From NCBI RefSeq assembly GCF_014648855.1, contig NZ_BMRX01000021.1:1-64000 (forward strand): a stretch of DNA of 64,000 bases, in the 5' to 3' direction. Source of the DNA: Streptomyces parvulus (GTDB taxonomy: Bacteria; Actinomycetota; Actinomycetes; Streptomycetales; Streptomycetaceae). Positions 32,529-41,054 of this stretch are shown here, piece by piece. A model generated the notes under the pieces. It had not been told where the DNA came from, did not search any database, and saw nothing but the letters and a program-made list of their open reading frames with translations. The position numbers and the translations under genes are program-made. Each line of letters begins with the position of its first letter. Within the stretch, counting starts at the first letter, position 1.

Positions 32529-34352
32529 ATGCCAGTCACAGCACAGCCGCACCAGTCGCGCCGCAGACGCCGCACGGGCGTTCTTCTCGCCGCCACGGTC
32601 GTCACCGCCGGGGCGCTCGCCGCGGCGGCCCTGCCGGCGTCGGCGAACGCGGACGCGAACCGGCACGGCCACGGGCACGGTCACGGTCACGGGCAGAGCC
32701 GCTACCAGGACGTCCAGCTGCTCTCCTTCAACGACCTGCACGGCAACCTGGAGCCGCCCGCCGGTTCCTCCGGCCGGGTCACCGAGGTGCAGCCGGACGG
32801 CACGACGAAGACGATCGACGCGGGCGGTGTGGAGTACCTGGCCACCCACCTGCGCGAGGCCCGCAAGGGCAACCGCTACTCCGTCACCGCGGCCGGCGGC
32901 GACATGGTCGGCGCGTCCCCGCTGCTGTCCGGCCTCTTCCACGACGAGCCGGCCATCGAGGCGCTGAACCAGCTCGACCTGGACGTGACCTCCGTCGGCA
33001 ACCACGAGTTCGACGAGGGCGCGAAGGAGCTGGCCCGCCTCCAGAAGGGCGGCTGCCACCCCACCGAGGGCTGCTACACGGACAAGCGGTTCAAGGGCGC
33101 CGACTTCCCGTACCTGGCCGCGAACGTCCTGGACGAGAAGACGCGCAAGCCCATCCTCAAGCCGTACTGGGTGTGGAAGAAGAACGGCGTCAAGGTCGGC
33201 TTCATCGGCGTGACCCTGGAGGGCACCCCGAACATCGTCTCCGCCGAGGGCGTGAAGGGCCTCTCCTTCAAGGACGAGGTCGAGACGATCAACAAGTACG
33301 CCAAGGAGCTGCAGCGCCAGGGCGTGAAGTCGATCGTCGCCCTCATCCACGAGGGCGGCTTCCCGGCGTCGACGTCCTACAACTACGACTGCGACGCCCC
33401 GGGCGCCGGCGACGGCGTCTCCGGCCCGATCGTCGACATCGCGAAGAACATCACGCCCCAGGTCGACGCGCTGGTCACCGGCCACACGCACAACGCCTAC
33501 GTCTGCACCATCCCCGACCCGGCGGGCAAGCCCCGCATGGTGACCTCGGCCGCGTCCTTCGGCCGCCTCTACACGGACACCACGCTGACCTACGACCGGC
33601 GCACCGGTGACATCGCGCGTACGTCGGTGAAGTCGGCGAACCACGTGGTGACGCGGGACGTCCCGAAGGCGCCCGACATGACCCGGCTGATCGACAAGTG
33701 GGGCACGCTGGCCGCCCCGATCGGCAACCGCGCGGTCGGCCACATCTCCGCCGACATCTCCCGCGACGGCACCGAGTCCCCGCTGGGCGACCTGATCGCC
33801 GACGCGCAGCTCGCGTACGGGAGGACCCAGGACCCGGAGACGGACCTCGCGCTGATGAACCCCGGCGGCATCCGGGCCCCGCTGACCTACGCGGCCTCGG
33901 GCGCCGAGGGCGACGGCGTGGTCACCTACGCCGAGGGCTTCACCGTCCAGCCCTTCGCCAACACGGTGAACCTCAAGGACTACACGGGCGCCCAGCTGGT
34001 CCAGGTCCTCAAGGAGCAGGTCAGCGGCCCGAACGAGGCGGCCCCGAAGATCCTCCAGGTCTCGTCCGGCCTCACCTACACCCTGGACCTGACGAAGACC
34101 GGCGCGGACCGGGTGGTGGCGGACTCCGTCCGGCTGAACGGCGCCCCGCTCGACCCGTCGGCCACCTACCGCGTCGCCTCCAACAGCTTCCTCGCGGGCG
34201 GCGGCGACGGCTTCCCCACGCTGAACCAGGGCGCGAACGAACTGGTCGGCGCGGACGACCTGGCCGCACTGGAGCAGTACCTGACGGCCAACTCCTCGGC
34301 CACCGACCCGATCGAGCCGCCGGCGGCGGACCGCATCACGGTCGTGCGGTAG
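32529..34352 (+). CDS. Secreted 5'-nucleotidase/metallophosphatase
   Basis: The 607-aa exported enzyme has a signal peptide (1-40) and a metallophosphatase domain with metal ligands in LLSFNDLHGNLEP, GGDMVGASP, VGNHEFDEG and VTGHTHNAY. A 5'-nucleotidase C-terminal domain follows (MNPGGIRAPLTY; SNSFLAGGGDGFPTL). It releases phosphate from extracellular nucleotides. Directly after the signal peptide lies a His-Gly repeat (HGHGHGHGHG). No PHO box was found in the 170 bases upstream. Confidence 0.95.
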   Translation: MPVTAQPHQSRRRRRTGVLLAATVVTAGALAAAALPASANADANRHGHGHGHGHGQSRYQDVQLLSFNDLHGNLEPPAGSSGRVTEVQPDGTTKTIDAGGVEYLATHLREARKGNRYSVTAAGGDMVGASPLLSGLFHDEPAIEALNQLDLDVTSVGNHEFDEGAKELARLQKGGCHPTEGCYTDKRFKGADFPYLAANVLDEKTRKPILKPYWVWKKNGVKVGFIGVTLEGTPNIVSAEGVKGLSFKDEVETINKYAKELQRQGVKSIVALIHEGGFPASTSYNYDCDAPGAGDGVSGPIVDIAKNITPQVDALVTGHTHNAYVCTIPDPAGKPRMVTSAASFGRLYTDTTLTYDRRTGDIARTSVKSANHVVTRDVPKAPDMTRLIDKWGTLAAPIGNRAVGHISADISRDGTESPLGDLIADAQLAYGRTQDPETDLALMNPGGIRAPLTYAASGAEGDGVVTYAEGFTVQPFANTVNLKDYTGAQLVQVLKEQVSGPNEAAPKILQVSSGLTYTLDLTKTGADRVVADSVRLNGAPLDPSATYRVASNSFLAGGGDGFPTLNQGANELVGADDLAALEQYLTANSSATDPIEPPAADRITVVR

Positions 34353-34359
34353 CGGGCGG

Positions 34360-35799
34360 TCAGCGGCCGTCCGTCTCGCGCGGCACTTCCGGGGGCGGCT
34401 TCGGCGCCCCCGGCAGGCGCACCGTCGCGGTCGTGCCGCCGCCGTCCGCCGGTGTGAGGGTCACCTCGCCGCCCGCCTGCTGCACCGTCCGGGCCACGAT
34501 GGACAGGCCCAGGCCGGAACCCGGCAGCGCGCGGGCGGACGGGGAGCGCCAGAAGCGGTCGAAGACGTGCGGGAGTTCGTCGGCGGGGATGCCGGGCCCG
34601 TGGTCGCGGACGGTGAGGACGCCGTCGGCGAGGCGTACGTCCACGGTGCCGGACTCCGGGCTGAACTTGACCGCGTTGTCCAGGACGTTGACCACCGCGC
34701 GTTCCAGCGCCGCCGGTTCCGCCCGGACGTACCAGGGCCGCACGTCGGCCGTGATGGCCAGCTCGGGGCCGCGCAGGCGGGCGCGGCGCAGCGCGGACTC
34801 GACGACGTCGTGCCAGGGGAGGATCCGGGTGCGGCCCTCGTGCTGGCCGGTGTCCGGGCGGGACAGCTCCTGGAGGTCGCCGATCAGCGCGGCCAGCTCC
34901 GTCATCTGCGCCTTCACCGAGGCCAGCAGCGCCTTGCGGTCCGCCTCCGGGATGGGGCGCCCGGTCTCCTCGCTGCGGGTGAGCAGCTCGATGTTGGTGC
35001 GCAGGGAGGTGAGGGGGGTGCGCAGTTCGTGCCCGGCGTCGGCGATGAGCTGCTGCTGGAGGTCGCGCGAGCTGGCCAGGGACGAGGTCATGCTGTTGAA
35101 GGACCGGGAGAGGCGGGCGATCTCGTCGTCGCTGTCGTCGTCGACGGGGATGTGGACGGTGAGGTCCTCGGTGCGGGCGACGTGTTCGACGGTACGGGTC
35201 AGTTCGTCCACGGGCCGCAGTCCCGTCCGGGCCACCCACAGGCCGGCCGCCCCCGCGCCGACGACACCCGCGCCAGCCACGAAGACGAGGACGAGCGCCA
35301 GGTTGTTGAGCGAGCTGTTCACCTCGCTCAGCGGGCGCGCGGCGGAGACGGCCACGTCGGACAGGCCCGGCACCTGGTAGGTGAAGACGCGGTACTGGGT
35401 ACCGTCCGAGCCGGTGGCGTCGTGCAGGACGTTGGCGGAAGAGCCCTCGGCGACGGCGCGGTCGGCGTCCGTGAGCGGGACCTCCTCGGTGCCGATGATG
35501 AGGCAGCTCGTGTTCTGCCGGGCCACCAGTTGCACGGACGAACCGTAGGGATTCTGCTCGTGGGTGAGCGGGTCGTGGGCGCAGAGGCCGGTGCGCAGGT
35601 CCACGTACCGGCTCACCTGGGCCCGGTCCATCCGGTTCCCCTTCAGCGCCTCGTCCAGCGAACTCACCAGCACGCTCTTGACGACGAACCAGCACGCCAC
35701 CGCCGCAGCCGCCACCGCGAACGCCACCGCCGCCGCGACCAGCAGTGACAGCCGCGCCCGGATCGGCAGGGCGCGGAACCGGCGTACGGGTCCGCTCAC
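34360..35799 (-). CDS. OmpR-partner sensor histidine kinase
   Basis: The 479-aa kinase has TM1 (about 16-40), an extracytoplasmic sensor (about 41-163) with two Cys, TM2 (165-190) and a HAMP domain (191-245). HisKA follows with phospho-His257 in DAGHELRTPLTSL, then HATPase_c (NVLDNAVKFS; DHGPGIP; GSGLGLSIV). The GTG start overlaps the response regulator stop (GTGA). The nearby HtrA-like protease gene suggests an envelope-stress role, which is inference. Confidence 0.94.
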   Translation of the reverse strand: MSGPVRRFRALPIRARLSLLVAAAVAFAVAAAAVACWFVVKSVLVSSLDEALKGNRMDRAQVSRYVDLRTGLCAHDPLTHEQNPYGSSVQLVARQNTSCLIIGTEEVPLTDADRAVAEGSSANVLHDATGSDGTQYRVFTYQVPGLSDVAVSAARPLSEVNSSLNNLALVLVFVAGAGVVGAGAAGLWVARTGLRPVDELTRTVEHVARTEDLTVHIPVDDDSDDEIARLSRSFNSMTSSLASSRDLQQQLIADAGHELRTPLTSLRTNIELLTRSEETGRPIPEADRKALLASVKAQMTELAALIGDLQELSRPDTGQHEGRTRILPWHDVVESALRRARLRGPELAITADVRPWYVRAEPAALERAVVNVLDNAVKFSPESGTVDVRLADGVLTVRDHGPGIPADELPHVFDRFWRSPSARALPGSGLGLSIVARTVQQAGGEVTLTPADGGGTTATVRLPGAPKPPPEVPRETDGR

Positions 35800-36536
35800 T
35801 CCGCGCCGCCCTGCCGCAGCACGTAGCCGACGCCCCGGACGGTGTGGACCAGGCGCGGCTCGCCGCCCGCCTCGGTCTTGCGGCGCAGGTACATGACGTA
35901 CACGTCGAGGGAGTTGGACGAGGGCTCGAAGTCGAAGCCCCAGACCGCCTTGAGGATCTGCTCCCGGGTGAGGACCTGGCGCGGGTGCGCCATGAACATC
36001 TCCAGCAGGGTGAACTCCGTGCGGGTCAGCTCCACCGTCCGCCCGCCCCGGGTGACCTCCCGCGTCGCCAGGTCCATGGTCAGGTCGCCGAACGTGAGCG
36101 CGTCGGAGTTCTCGGCGGCGGCCTCCACGGCGGCCGCGTAGGAGCTGCGGCGCAGCAGCGCCCGGATGCGGGCGAAGAGTTCGTCCAGCTCGAACGGCTT
36201 GACCAGGTAGTCGTCCGCGCCGGCGTCCAGGCCGGTCACCCGGTCGCCGACGGTGTCCCGCGCGGTCAGCATGAGGATCGGCGTCAGGTCGCCCGCGCCG
36301 CGGATCCGGCGGGCGGCGGTCAGGCCGTCCATGCGGGGCATCTGGATGTCGAGGACGACGAGGTCGGGCCGGTAGGCCGCCGCCTTCTCCAGCGCGTCGG
36401 CGCCGTCGACGGCGACCTCGGTGCCGTAGCCCTCGAAGGCGAGGCTGCGCTGGAGGGCTTCGCGGACCGCCGGCTCGTCGTCGACGATCAGGATGCGCTG
36501 GACGTCACGGTCGCGGTCGGCGTCTGCGGGGCTCAT
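35796..36536 (-). CDS. OmpR-family response regulator
   Basis: The 246-aa regulator has a receiver domain (D19/D20, phospho-acceptor D63, T91, K113) and a winged-helix DNA-binding domain (FTLLEMFMAHPRQVLTREQI ... YVMYLRRK ... VRGVGYVLR). It is transcribed with the histidine kinase. The ATG at 36536 (MSPADADRDR) starts 42 bases after the protease stop, so the three genes may share a transcript. Confidence 0.95.
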   Translation of the reverse strand: MSPADADRDRDVQRILIVDDEPAVREALQRSLAFEGYGTEVAVDGADALEKAAAYRPDLVVLDIQMPRMDGLTAARRIRGAGDLTPILMLTARDTVGDRVTGLDAGADDYLVKPFELDELFARIRALLRRSSYAAAVEAAAENSDALTFGDLTMDLATREVTRGGRTVELTRTEFTLLEMFMAHPRQVLTREQILKAVWGFDFEPSSNSLDVYVMYLRRKTEAGGEPRLVHTVRGVGYVLRQGGAE

Positions 36537-36577
36537 GGGATCAGCGTCGCACGTTCGTCGCGCGTCCTCGCGGCCAC

Positions 36578-37666
36578 TCAGTTGCTCGCGCCCGCGCGCA
36601 GGTCGGGCAGGTCGGCCTTGACCGTGTTGACCGGGATCGCGAAGCCGAGGCCGACGCTCCCGGCGCTCGCGGACGCCTCGGTCGCCGAGTACATCGCGGA
36701 GTTGATGCCGATGATGTTGCCGTTCATGTCGATCAGCGCACCGCCGGAGTTGCCCGGGTTGAGGGACGCGTCGGTCTGGATCGCCTTGTACGTCGTCGTG
36801 GACGAGCCGGTGTCGCCGTTGAACTCCTGGCCGCCGAACTCGAACGGCCACTGGCCGCCGCCCTGCCCCTGACCCTGCTGTTGCTGTTGCTGCTGCTGCT
36901 GTCCCTCGTCGGTCGAGACGGTCACGTCGCGGTCGAGGGCGGAGACGATGCCGCTGGTCACGGTGCCGGTCAGGCCCTCGGGCGAGCCGATGGCGACGAC
37001 CTGGTCGCCGACCCCGACGGCGTCCGAGTCGCCGAGGCTCGCGGCCTTCAGGCCGGAGGCGTTCTCCAGCTTGATCAGGGCGAGGTCCTTCTTGCTGTCG
37101 GTGCCGACGACCTCGGCGGTGTACTGCTTGCCGTCGCTGGTCCTCACCTTGACCGAGGAGGCGCCGGAGACGACGTGGTTGTTGGTGATGATCTCGCCGT
37201 CGCCGGTGATGATCACGCCGGAGCCGGTGGAGGAGCCGGCGTTCGAGGTGGCGCTGATCTCGACGATGCTCGGGCTGACCGCCTTCGCGACCCCGGAGAC
37301 CGTGCCCTTCTGGCTGGACGGCACGACGTTGGTGCTGGTCGAGGCCGCGACGGTGTCGCCGCCGGTCAGCTCCTGGATGCCGTACGCGGTGCCGCCGCCG
37401 ACCGCCGCGGCGGCGATCGCCACGGCCGCGAGGAGGGCGAGCGGGCCGCGGCGGGCCCGGTGCTTCTGCTGCGGCTGCGCCGGCTGCCCGGGCTGCCCGT
37501 CGTCGGCGAACCCGGCGTAGGGCGCGGCGGGCGGCTGGGCCGGCGGGGGCGGCCACTCGGGGTTGACGGGAGAGGAGGCGTGCTGCCGGGCGCCCTGGTA
37601 CGGGTTCCCGTACGGGTTCTCTTGCGCGTGCTCGTACTCGCCGTCGCGGCGAAGGCTCTCGGTCAT
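36578..37666 (-). CDS. HtrA/trypsin-like membrane-anchored serine protease without PDZ
   Basis: The 362-aa protein has a Pro/Gln-rich cytoplasmic N-terminus, one membrane segment (about 73-95) and a trypsin-like domain. The triad is visible: His in ITNNHVVSG, Asp in KKDLALIKL and Ser in NPGNSGGALI. It ends shortly after the protease fold, so there is no PDZ domain. A poly-Gln run of nine sits in a loop between Asp and Ser. The ATG at 37666 is 9 bases from GGAGG; an ATG two codons upstream is too close. Confidence 0.9.
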   Translation of the reverse strand: MTESLRRDGEYEHAQENPYGNPYQGARQHASSPVNPEWPPPPAQPPAAPYAGFADDGQPGQPAQPQQKHRARRGPLALLAAVAIAAAAVGGGTAYGIQELTGGDTVAASTSTNVVPSSQKGTVSGVAKAVSPSIVEISATSNAGSSTGSGVIITGDGEIITNNHVVSGASSVKVRTSDGKQYTAEVVGTDSKKDLALIKLENASGLKAASLGDSDAVGVGDQVVAIGSPEGLTGTVTSGIVSALDRDVTVSTDEGQQQQQQQQQGQGQGGGQWPFEFGGQEFNGDTGSSTTTYKAIQTDASLNPGNSGGALIDMNGNIIGINSAMYSATEASASAGSVGLGFAIPVNTVKADLPDLRAGASN

Positions 37667-37767
37667 GTCCATGAGCCTCCCGCCCCCGGATGAGAGCGGT
37701 CTGAGTCCCGCCTGAGAAGCCCGGCAGAACCTCGTATGCCCGATATAAAGACGCTCCCGGGGAGCCG

Positions 37768-38790
37768 CTACACGCAGCCGCAGGACTGCCGGACGACCAG
37801 CTGCGACGGGAACACCTTCAGCCGCTCGCGGCGGGAGCCCGCGACCCGCAGGCCGTCGTCCAGGACCAGGTCGACGGCGGCCCGCGCCATCGCCGGCCGG
37901 TCCGAGGCGACCGTCGTCAGGCGCGGGTCCGCGAGGTCCGCCTCCTTGATGTCGTCGAAGCCGGCCACCGCCAGCTCGCCCGGCACGTCGATGCGCAGCT
38001 CACGCGCGGCCCGCAGCAGGCCGATCGCCTGGTCGTCGGTGGAGCAGAAGATCGCCGGCGGGCGGCGCGGCCCGGCCAGGATCTCCAGGCCGACCTTGTA
38101 CGCGTCGTAGCGGTTGTACGGCGCCTCGAAGAGCCGGTCCTCGGTGGACAGCCCGGCCTCCTTCATCGCGCGCTCCCAGCCCTCGACGTGGTCGGAGACG
38201 GGGTCGCCGACGGAGGGGGTGTCGGCGGTGCCGCCCATGCAGGCGACGTACTCGTAGCCGTGCTCCAGCAGGTGGCGTACGGCGAGCTGGGCGCCGCCCA
38301 GGTCGTCGGTGACCACGGCGACGTCGTCGATGGCCTCGGGCCGCTCGTGCAGCAGGACGACCCGGGCGTCCCAGGCGTCGATCTCGGCGGCGGCCAGGTC
38401 GTTCAGCGCGTGGCTGACCAGGATCAGGCCGGAGACCCGCATCCCGAGGAAGGCCCGCAGGTAGTGGACCTCGCGCTCGCCCACGTAGTCCGTGTTGCCG
38501 ACCAGGACCATCTTCCCGCGCTCGGAGGCGGCCTGCTCCACCGCGTGCGCCATCTCCCCGAAGAAGGGCTGGCGGGCGTCCGGGATGATCAGGCCTATGA
38601 GGTCCGTGCGCCGCGAGGCCATGGCCTGGGCGACCCGGTCCGGCCGGTACCCCAGTTCCTTGATCGCGGCGAGGACACGCTCGCGCGTGGCCGGGGCGAC
38701 CGGCCGGGGTCCGTTGTTGATGACATAGCTGACGACGGCGGTGGAAGTCCCCGCCAGTCGCGCCACATCATCCCGAGTCACCTTGGCCAC
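37768..38790 (-). CDS. LacI-family transcriptional regulator
   Basis: The 340-aa repressor has an N-terminal HTH (VTRDDVARLAGTSTAVVSYVIN) and hinge helix, and a periplasmic-binding-like effector domain (LIGLIIPDARQPFFGEMAHAVE; FCSTDDQAIGLLRAARELRI; VAGFDDIKEADLADPRLTTV). No sugar genes are adjacent, so the regulon is elsewhere. The start is GTG at 38790. It ends with a Cys-Gly-Cys motif (RQSCGCV). Confidence 0.93.
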   Translation of the reverse strand: MAKVTRDDVARLAGTSTAVVSYVINNGPRPVAPATRERVLAAIKELGYRPDRVAQAMASRRTDLIGLIIPDARQPFFGEMAHAVEQAASERGKMVLVGNTDYVGEREVHYLRAFLGMRVSGLILVSHALNDLAAAEIDAWDARVVLLHERPEAIDDVAVVTDDLGGAQLAVRHLLEHGYEYVACMGGTADTPSVGDPVSDHVEGWERAMKEAGLSTEDRLFEAPYNRYDAYKVGLEILAGPRRPPAIFCSTDDQAIGLLRAARELRIDVPGELAVAGFDDIKEADLADPRLTTVASDRPAMARAAVDLVLDDGLRVAGSRRERLKVFPSQLVVRQSCGCV

Positions 38791-38832
38791 GCGCGGAGTC
38801 TACGCGGATGGACCCGCTCCGGGCAGGGCGTG

Positions 38833-39639
38833 TCACACCTTGGATGACCTTGCCGCCGCCGTGCCCGCGGTCTCCGCGGCCGGGGTGTCCGCGGGCGCCC
38901 CGGAGGCCTTCGGCCCGCTCTCCCCGGAGCCACTGGGGGCCTTCTCGTACTTTTCCGTCTTCTCGGGCTTCTCCGGCGTCACGAAGCGGTAGCCGACGTT
39001 GCGGACGGTGCCGATCAGCGACTCGTGCTCGGGGCCGAGCTTGGCCCGCAGCCGCCGTACGTGCACGTCGACCGTGCGGGTGCCGCCGAAGTAGTCGTAG
39101 CCCCAGACCTCCTGGAGCAGCTGGGCGCGGGTGAAGACCCGGCCCGGGTGCTGCGCGAGGTACTTGAGCAGTTCGAACTCCTTGAAGGTCAGGTCCAGGA
39201 CCCGGCCCTTGAGCTTCGCGGAGTAGGTCGCCTCGTCGACCGAGAGGTCGCCGTTGCGGATCTCCATCGGGGAGTCGTCGCCGCCGATCTGCTGGCGGCC
39301 CATGGCCAGGCGCAGCCGCGCCTCGACCTCGGCCGGACCGGCCGTGTCCAGCAGGACGTCGTCGATGCCCCAGTCGGCCGTGACGGCTGCGAGGCCGCCC
39401 TCGGTCACCACCAGCACCAGCGGACAGCTGAGCCCCGTGGAGCGCAGCAGCTGGCACAGGCTGCGGATCTGGGGAAGGTCGCGGCGCCCGTCGACGAGGA
39501 TCACGTCGGCGCCCGGGGTGTCGACGAGGGCGGGGCCCTCCGCCGGAGCCACGCGGACGTTGTGCAGCAGCAGGCCGAGGGCGGGGAGCACCTCCGTCGA
39601 CGGCTGAAGGGCGTTGGTCAGGAGCAGCAGAGAACTCAT
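38833..39639 (-). CDS. glnR: Nitrogen regulator GlnR
   Basis: The 268-aa OmpR-like orphan regulator has an atypical receiver keeping D50 (VILVDGRRDL) but lacking the other acidic pocket residues. Its winged helix (LDLTFKEFELLKYLAQHPGR, TRTVDVHVRRLRAKLG, GTVRNVGYRF) is the GlnR type, which in Streptomyces activates glnA, glnII and amtB under nitrogen limitation. The C-terminus is a disordered tail of about 45 residues with repeated EKPEK-like units. There is no partner kinase, as expected. Confidence 0.93.
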   Translation of the reverse strand: MSSLLLLTNALQPSTEVLPALGLLLHNVRVAPAEGPALVDTPGADVILVDGRRDLPQIRSLCQLLRSTGLSCPLVLVVTEGGLAAVTADWGIDDVLLDTAGPAEVEARLRLAMGRQQIGGDDSPMEIRNGDLSVDEATYSAKLKGRVLDLTFKEFELLKYLAQHPGRVFTRAQLLQEVWGYDYFGGTRTVDVHVRRLRAKLGPEHESLIGTVRNVGYRFVTPEKPEKTEKYEKAPSGSGESGPKASGAPADTPAAETAGTAAARSSKV

Positions 39640-39874
39640 CGCGCCCCACCTGCCTGGGTCGTCCTAAGGTCGTGCACGCTTCGCTCGCCCATAACGTCTG
39701 GTTCCTCCTCGGTCCCTGCGAGGACGTTTACGGCACTGCTTCGTACGGCTGCGGATCCCGTGCCCGTGGGGCCCGCCGCGCGTCCGGGAGGTGAACGATC
39801 GGCCACGCTCCTGGAAGCACAAAAGGACCCGGGGGCTACTTTGCCCGAGTCCTCTGCCCAGCAGAATAGCCGAC

Positions 39875-40735
39875 ATGAGCGATCGAGCGTCAGGTGTTGT
39901 GGCGCGTTCCACCCCTCGTCCACGAAATCGTCCGCATGGCGAGACGTCCGGCGAGGCGTCCCGGCGCCCGCCCGCGCGCACCTTCCTGCGCGCCGCCGAC
40001 GGGGTCCGCGTCGACGCCGCGTACCGGCCCTCGGCGGCCGGGGGCGACCCCTCCGACCTGGTGTTCGTCGTCGCGCACGGCTTCACCGGGCACGTGGACG
40101 CGCCGCACGTGAAGCGCATCGCGGGTGTGTTCGCCCGCCACGGGGCGGTGGTCACCTTCTCCTTCCGCGGCCACGGCGCCTCCGGGGGCCGGTCGACGGT
40201 CGGCGACCGCGAGGTCCTGGACCTGGCGGCGGCCGTCGAGTGGGCGCGCGGCTTCGGGCACGCGCGCGTGGTGACCGTCGGCTTCTCCATGGGCGGCTCG
40301 GTGGTGCTGCGGCACGCCGCGCTGTACGGCCCGGACACCGCGGCCCGGACGGACGCCGTGGTGTCGGTGAGCGCGCCCGCCCGCTGGTACTACCGGGGCA
40401 CCGCGCCGATGCGCCGGCTGCACTGGATGGTCACGCGCCCCGAGGGCCGGCTCGTGGGCCGCTACGGCTTCCGGACCCGCATCCACCACCGCGCCTGGGA
40501 CCCGGAACCGCTCTCGCCGGTGGCCGCGGTGCCGCGCATCGCCCCGACGCCGCTGCTCCTCGTGCACGGCGACCGGGACGGCTACTTCCCCCTCGACCAC
40601 CCCCGGATGCTGGCCCGGGCCGCCGGTGACCACGGCGAACTCTGGCTGGAGCCCGGCATGGGCCACGCGGAGCACGCGTCGGACGATGCCCTGCTGGACC
40701 GCATCGGCGTCTGGGCGGTGTCCCGGGCGGGCTAG
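39875..40735 (+). CDS. Alpha/beta-hydrolase
   Basis: The 286-aa soluble hydrolase has oxyanion region VVAHGFTGH, nucleophile elbow VGFSMGGSV, Asp in LLVHGDRDGYFPL and the catalytic His in PGMGHAEHA. The fold and triad are clear; the substrate is not. The ATG at 39875 (MSDRASGVVA) is used; an open frame upstream crosses the glnR promoter region. Sixty-one bases downstream lies the MoaD/ThiS-like gene. Confidence 0.9.
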   Translation: MSDRASGVVARSTPRPRNRPHGETSGEASRRPPARTFLRAADGVRVDAAYRPSAAGGDPSDLVFVVAHGFTGHVDAPHVKRIAGVFARHGAVVTFSFRGHGASGGRSTVGDREVLDLAAAVEWARGFGHARVVTVGFSMGGSVVLRHAALYGPDTAARTDAVVSVSAPARWYYRGTAPMRRLHWMVTRPEGRLVGRYGFRTRIHHRAWDPEPLSPVAAVPRIAPTPLLLVHGDRDGYFPLDHPRMLARAAGDHGELWLEPGMGHAEHASDDALLDRIGVWAVSRAG

Positions 40736-40796
40736 CCTGACGGTGTTCACCGCCGGTCGGCACGGAGCCGCCCGGCACCGGCGACGAAGGATCCAG

Positions 40797-41051
40797 ATGG
40801 CAAAGGTCACGGTGCGCTACTGGGCCGCCGCGAAGGCAGCCGCGGGAGTGGCCGAGGAGGCGTACGACGCGGCGACGCTCGCGGACGCGCTCGGCGCGGT
40901 GCGCGAGCGGCACCCGGGCGAACTGACGCGCGTGCTGCTGCGCTGCTCGTTCCTCGTCGACGGCGACCCGGTGGGCACCCGCGGGCATGAGACGGTACGG
41001 CTGGCCGACGGCGGCACGGTCGAGGTGCTCCCGCCGTTCGCAGGAGGGTGA
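40797..41051 (+). CDS. MoaD/ThiS-family ubiquitin-like sulfur carrier
   Basis: The 84-aa beta-grasp protein ends in the diagnostic Gly-Gly (LPPFAGG), which is adenylated and thiocarboxylated as the sulfur donor. The core (VTVRYWAAAKAAAGV ... LLRCSFLVDG ... VEVLPPFAGG) resembles MoaD for molybdopterin synthesis more than ThiS. Its partner is not in the window. The stop lies 3 bases before the next ATG, which uses the AGGAGGG inside this gene's end. Confidence 0.9.
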   Translation: MAKVTVRYWAAAKAAAGVAEEAYDAATLADALGAVRERHPGELTRVLLRCSFLVDGDPVGTRGHETVRLADGGTVEVLPPFAGG

Positions 41052-41054
41052 GCG

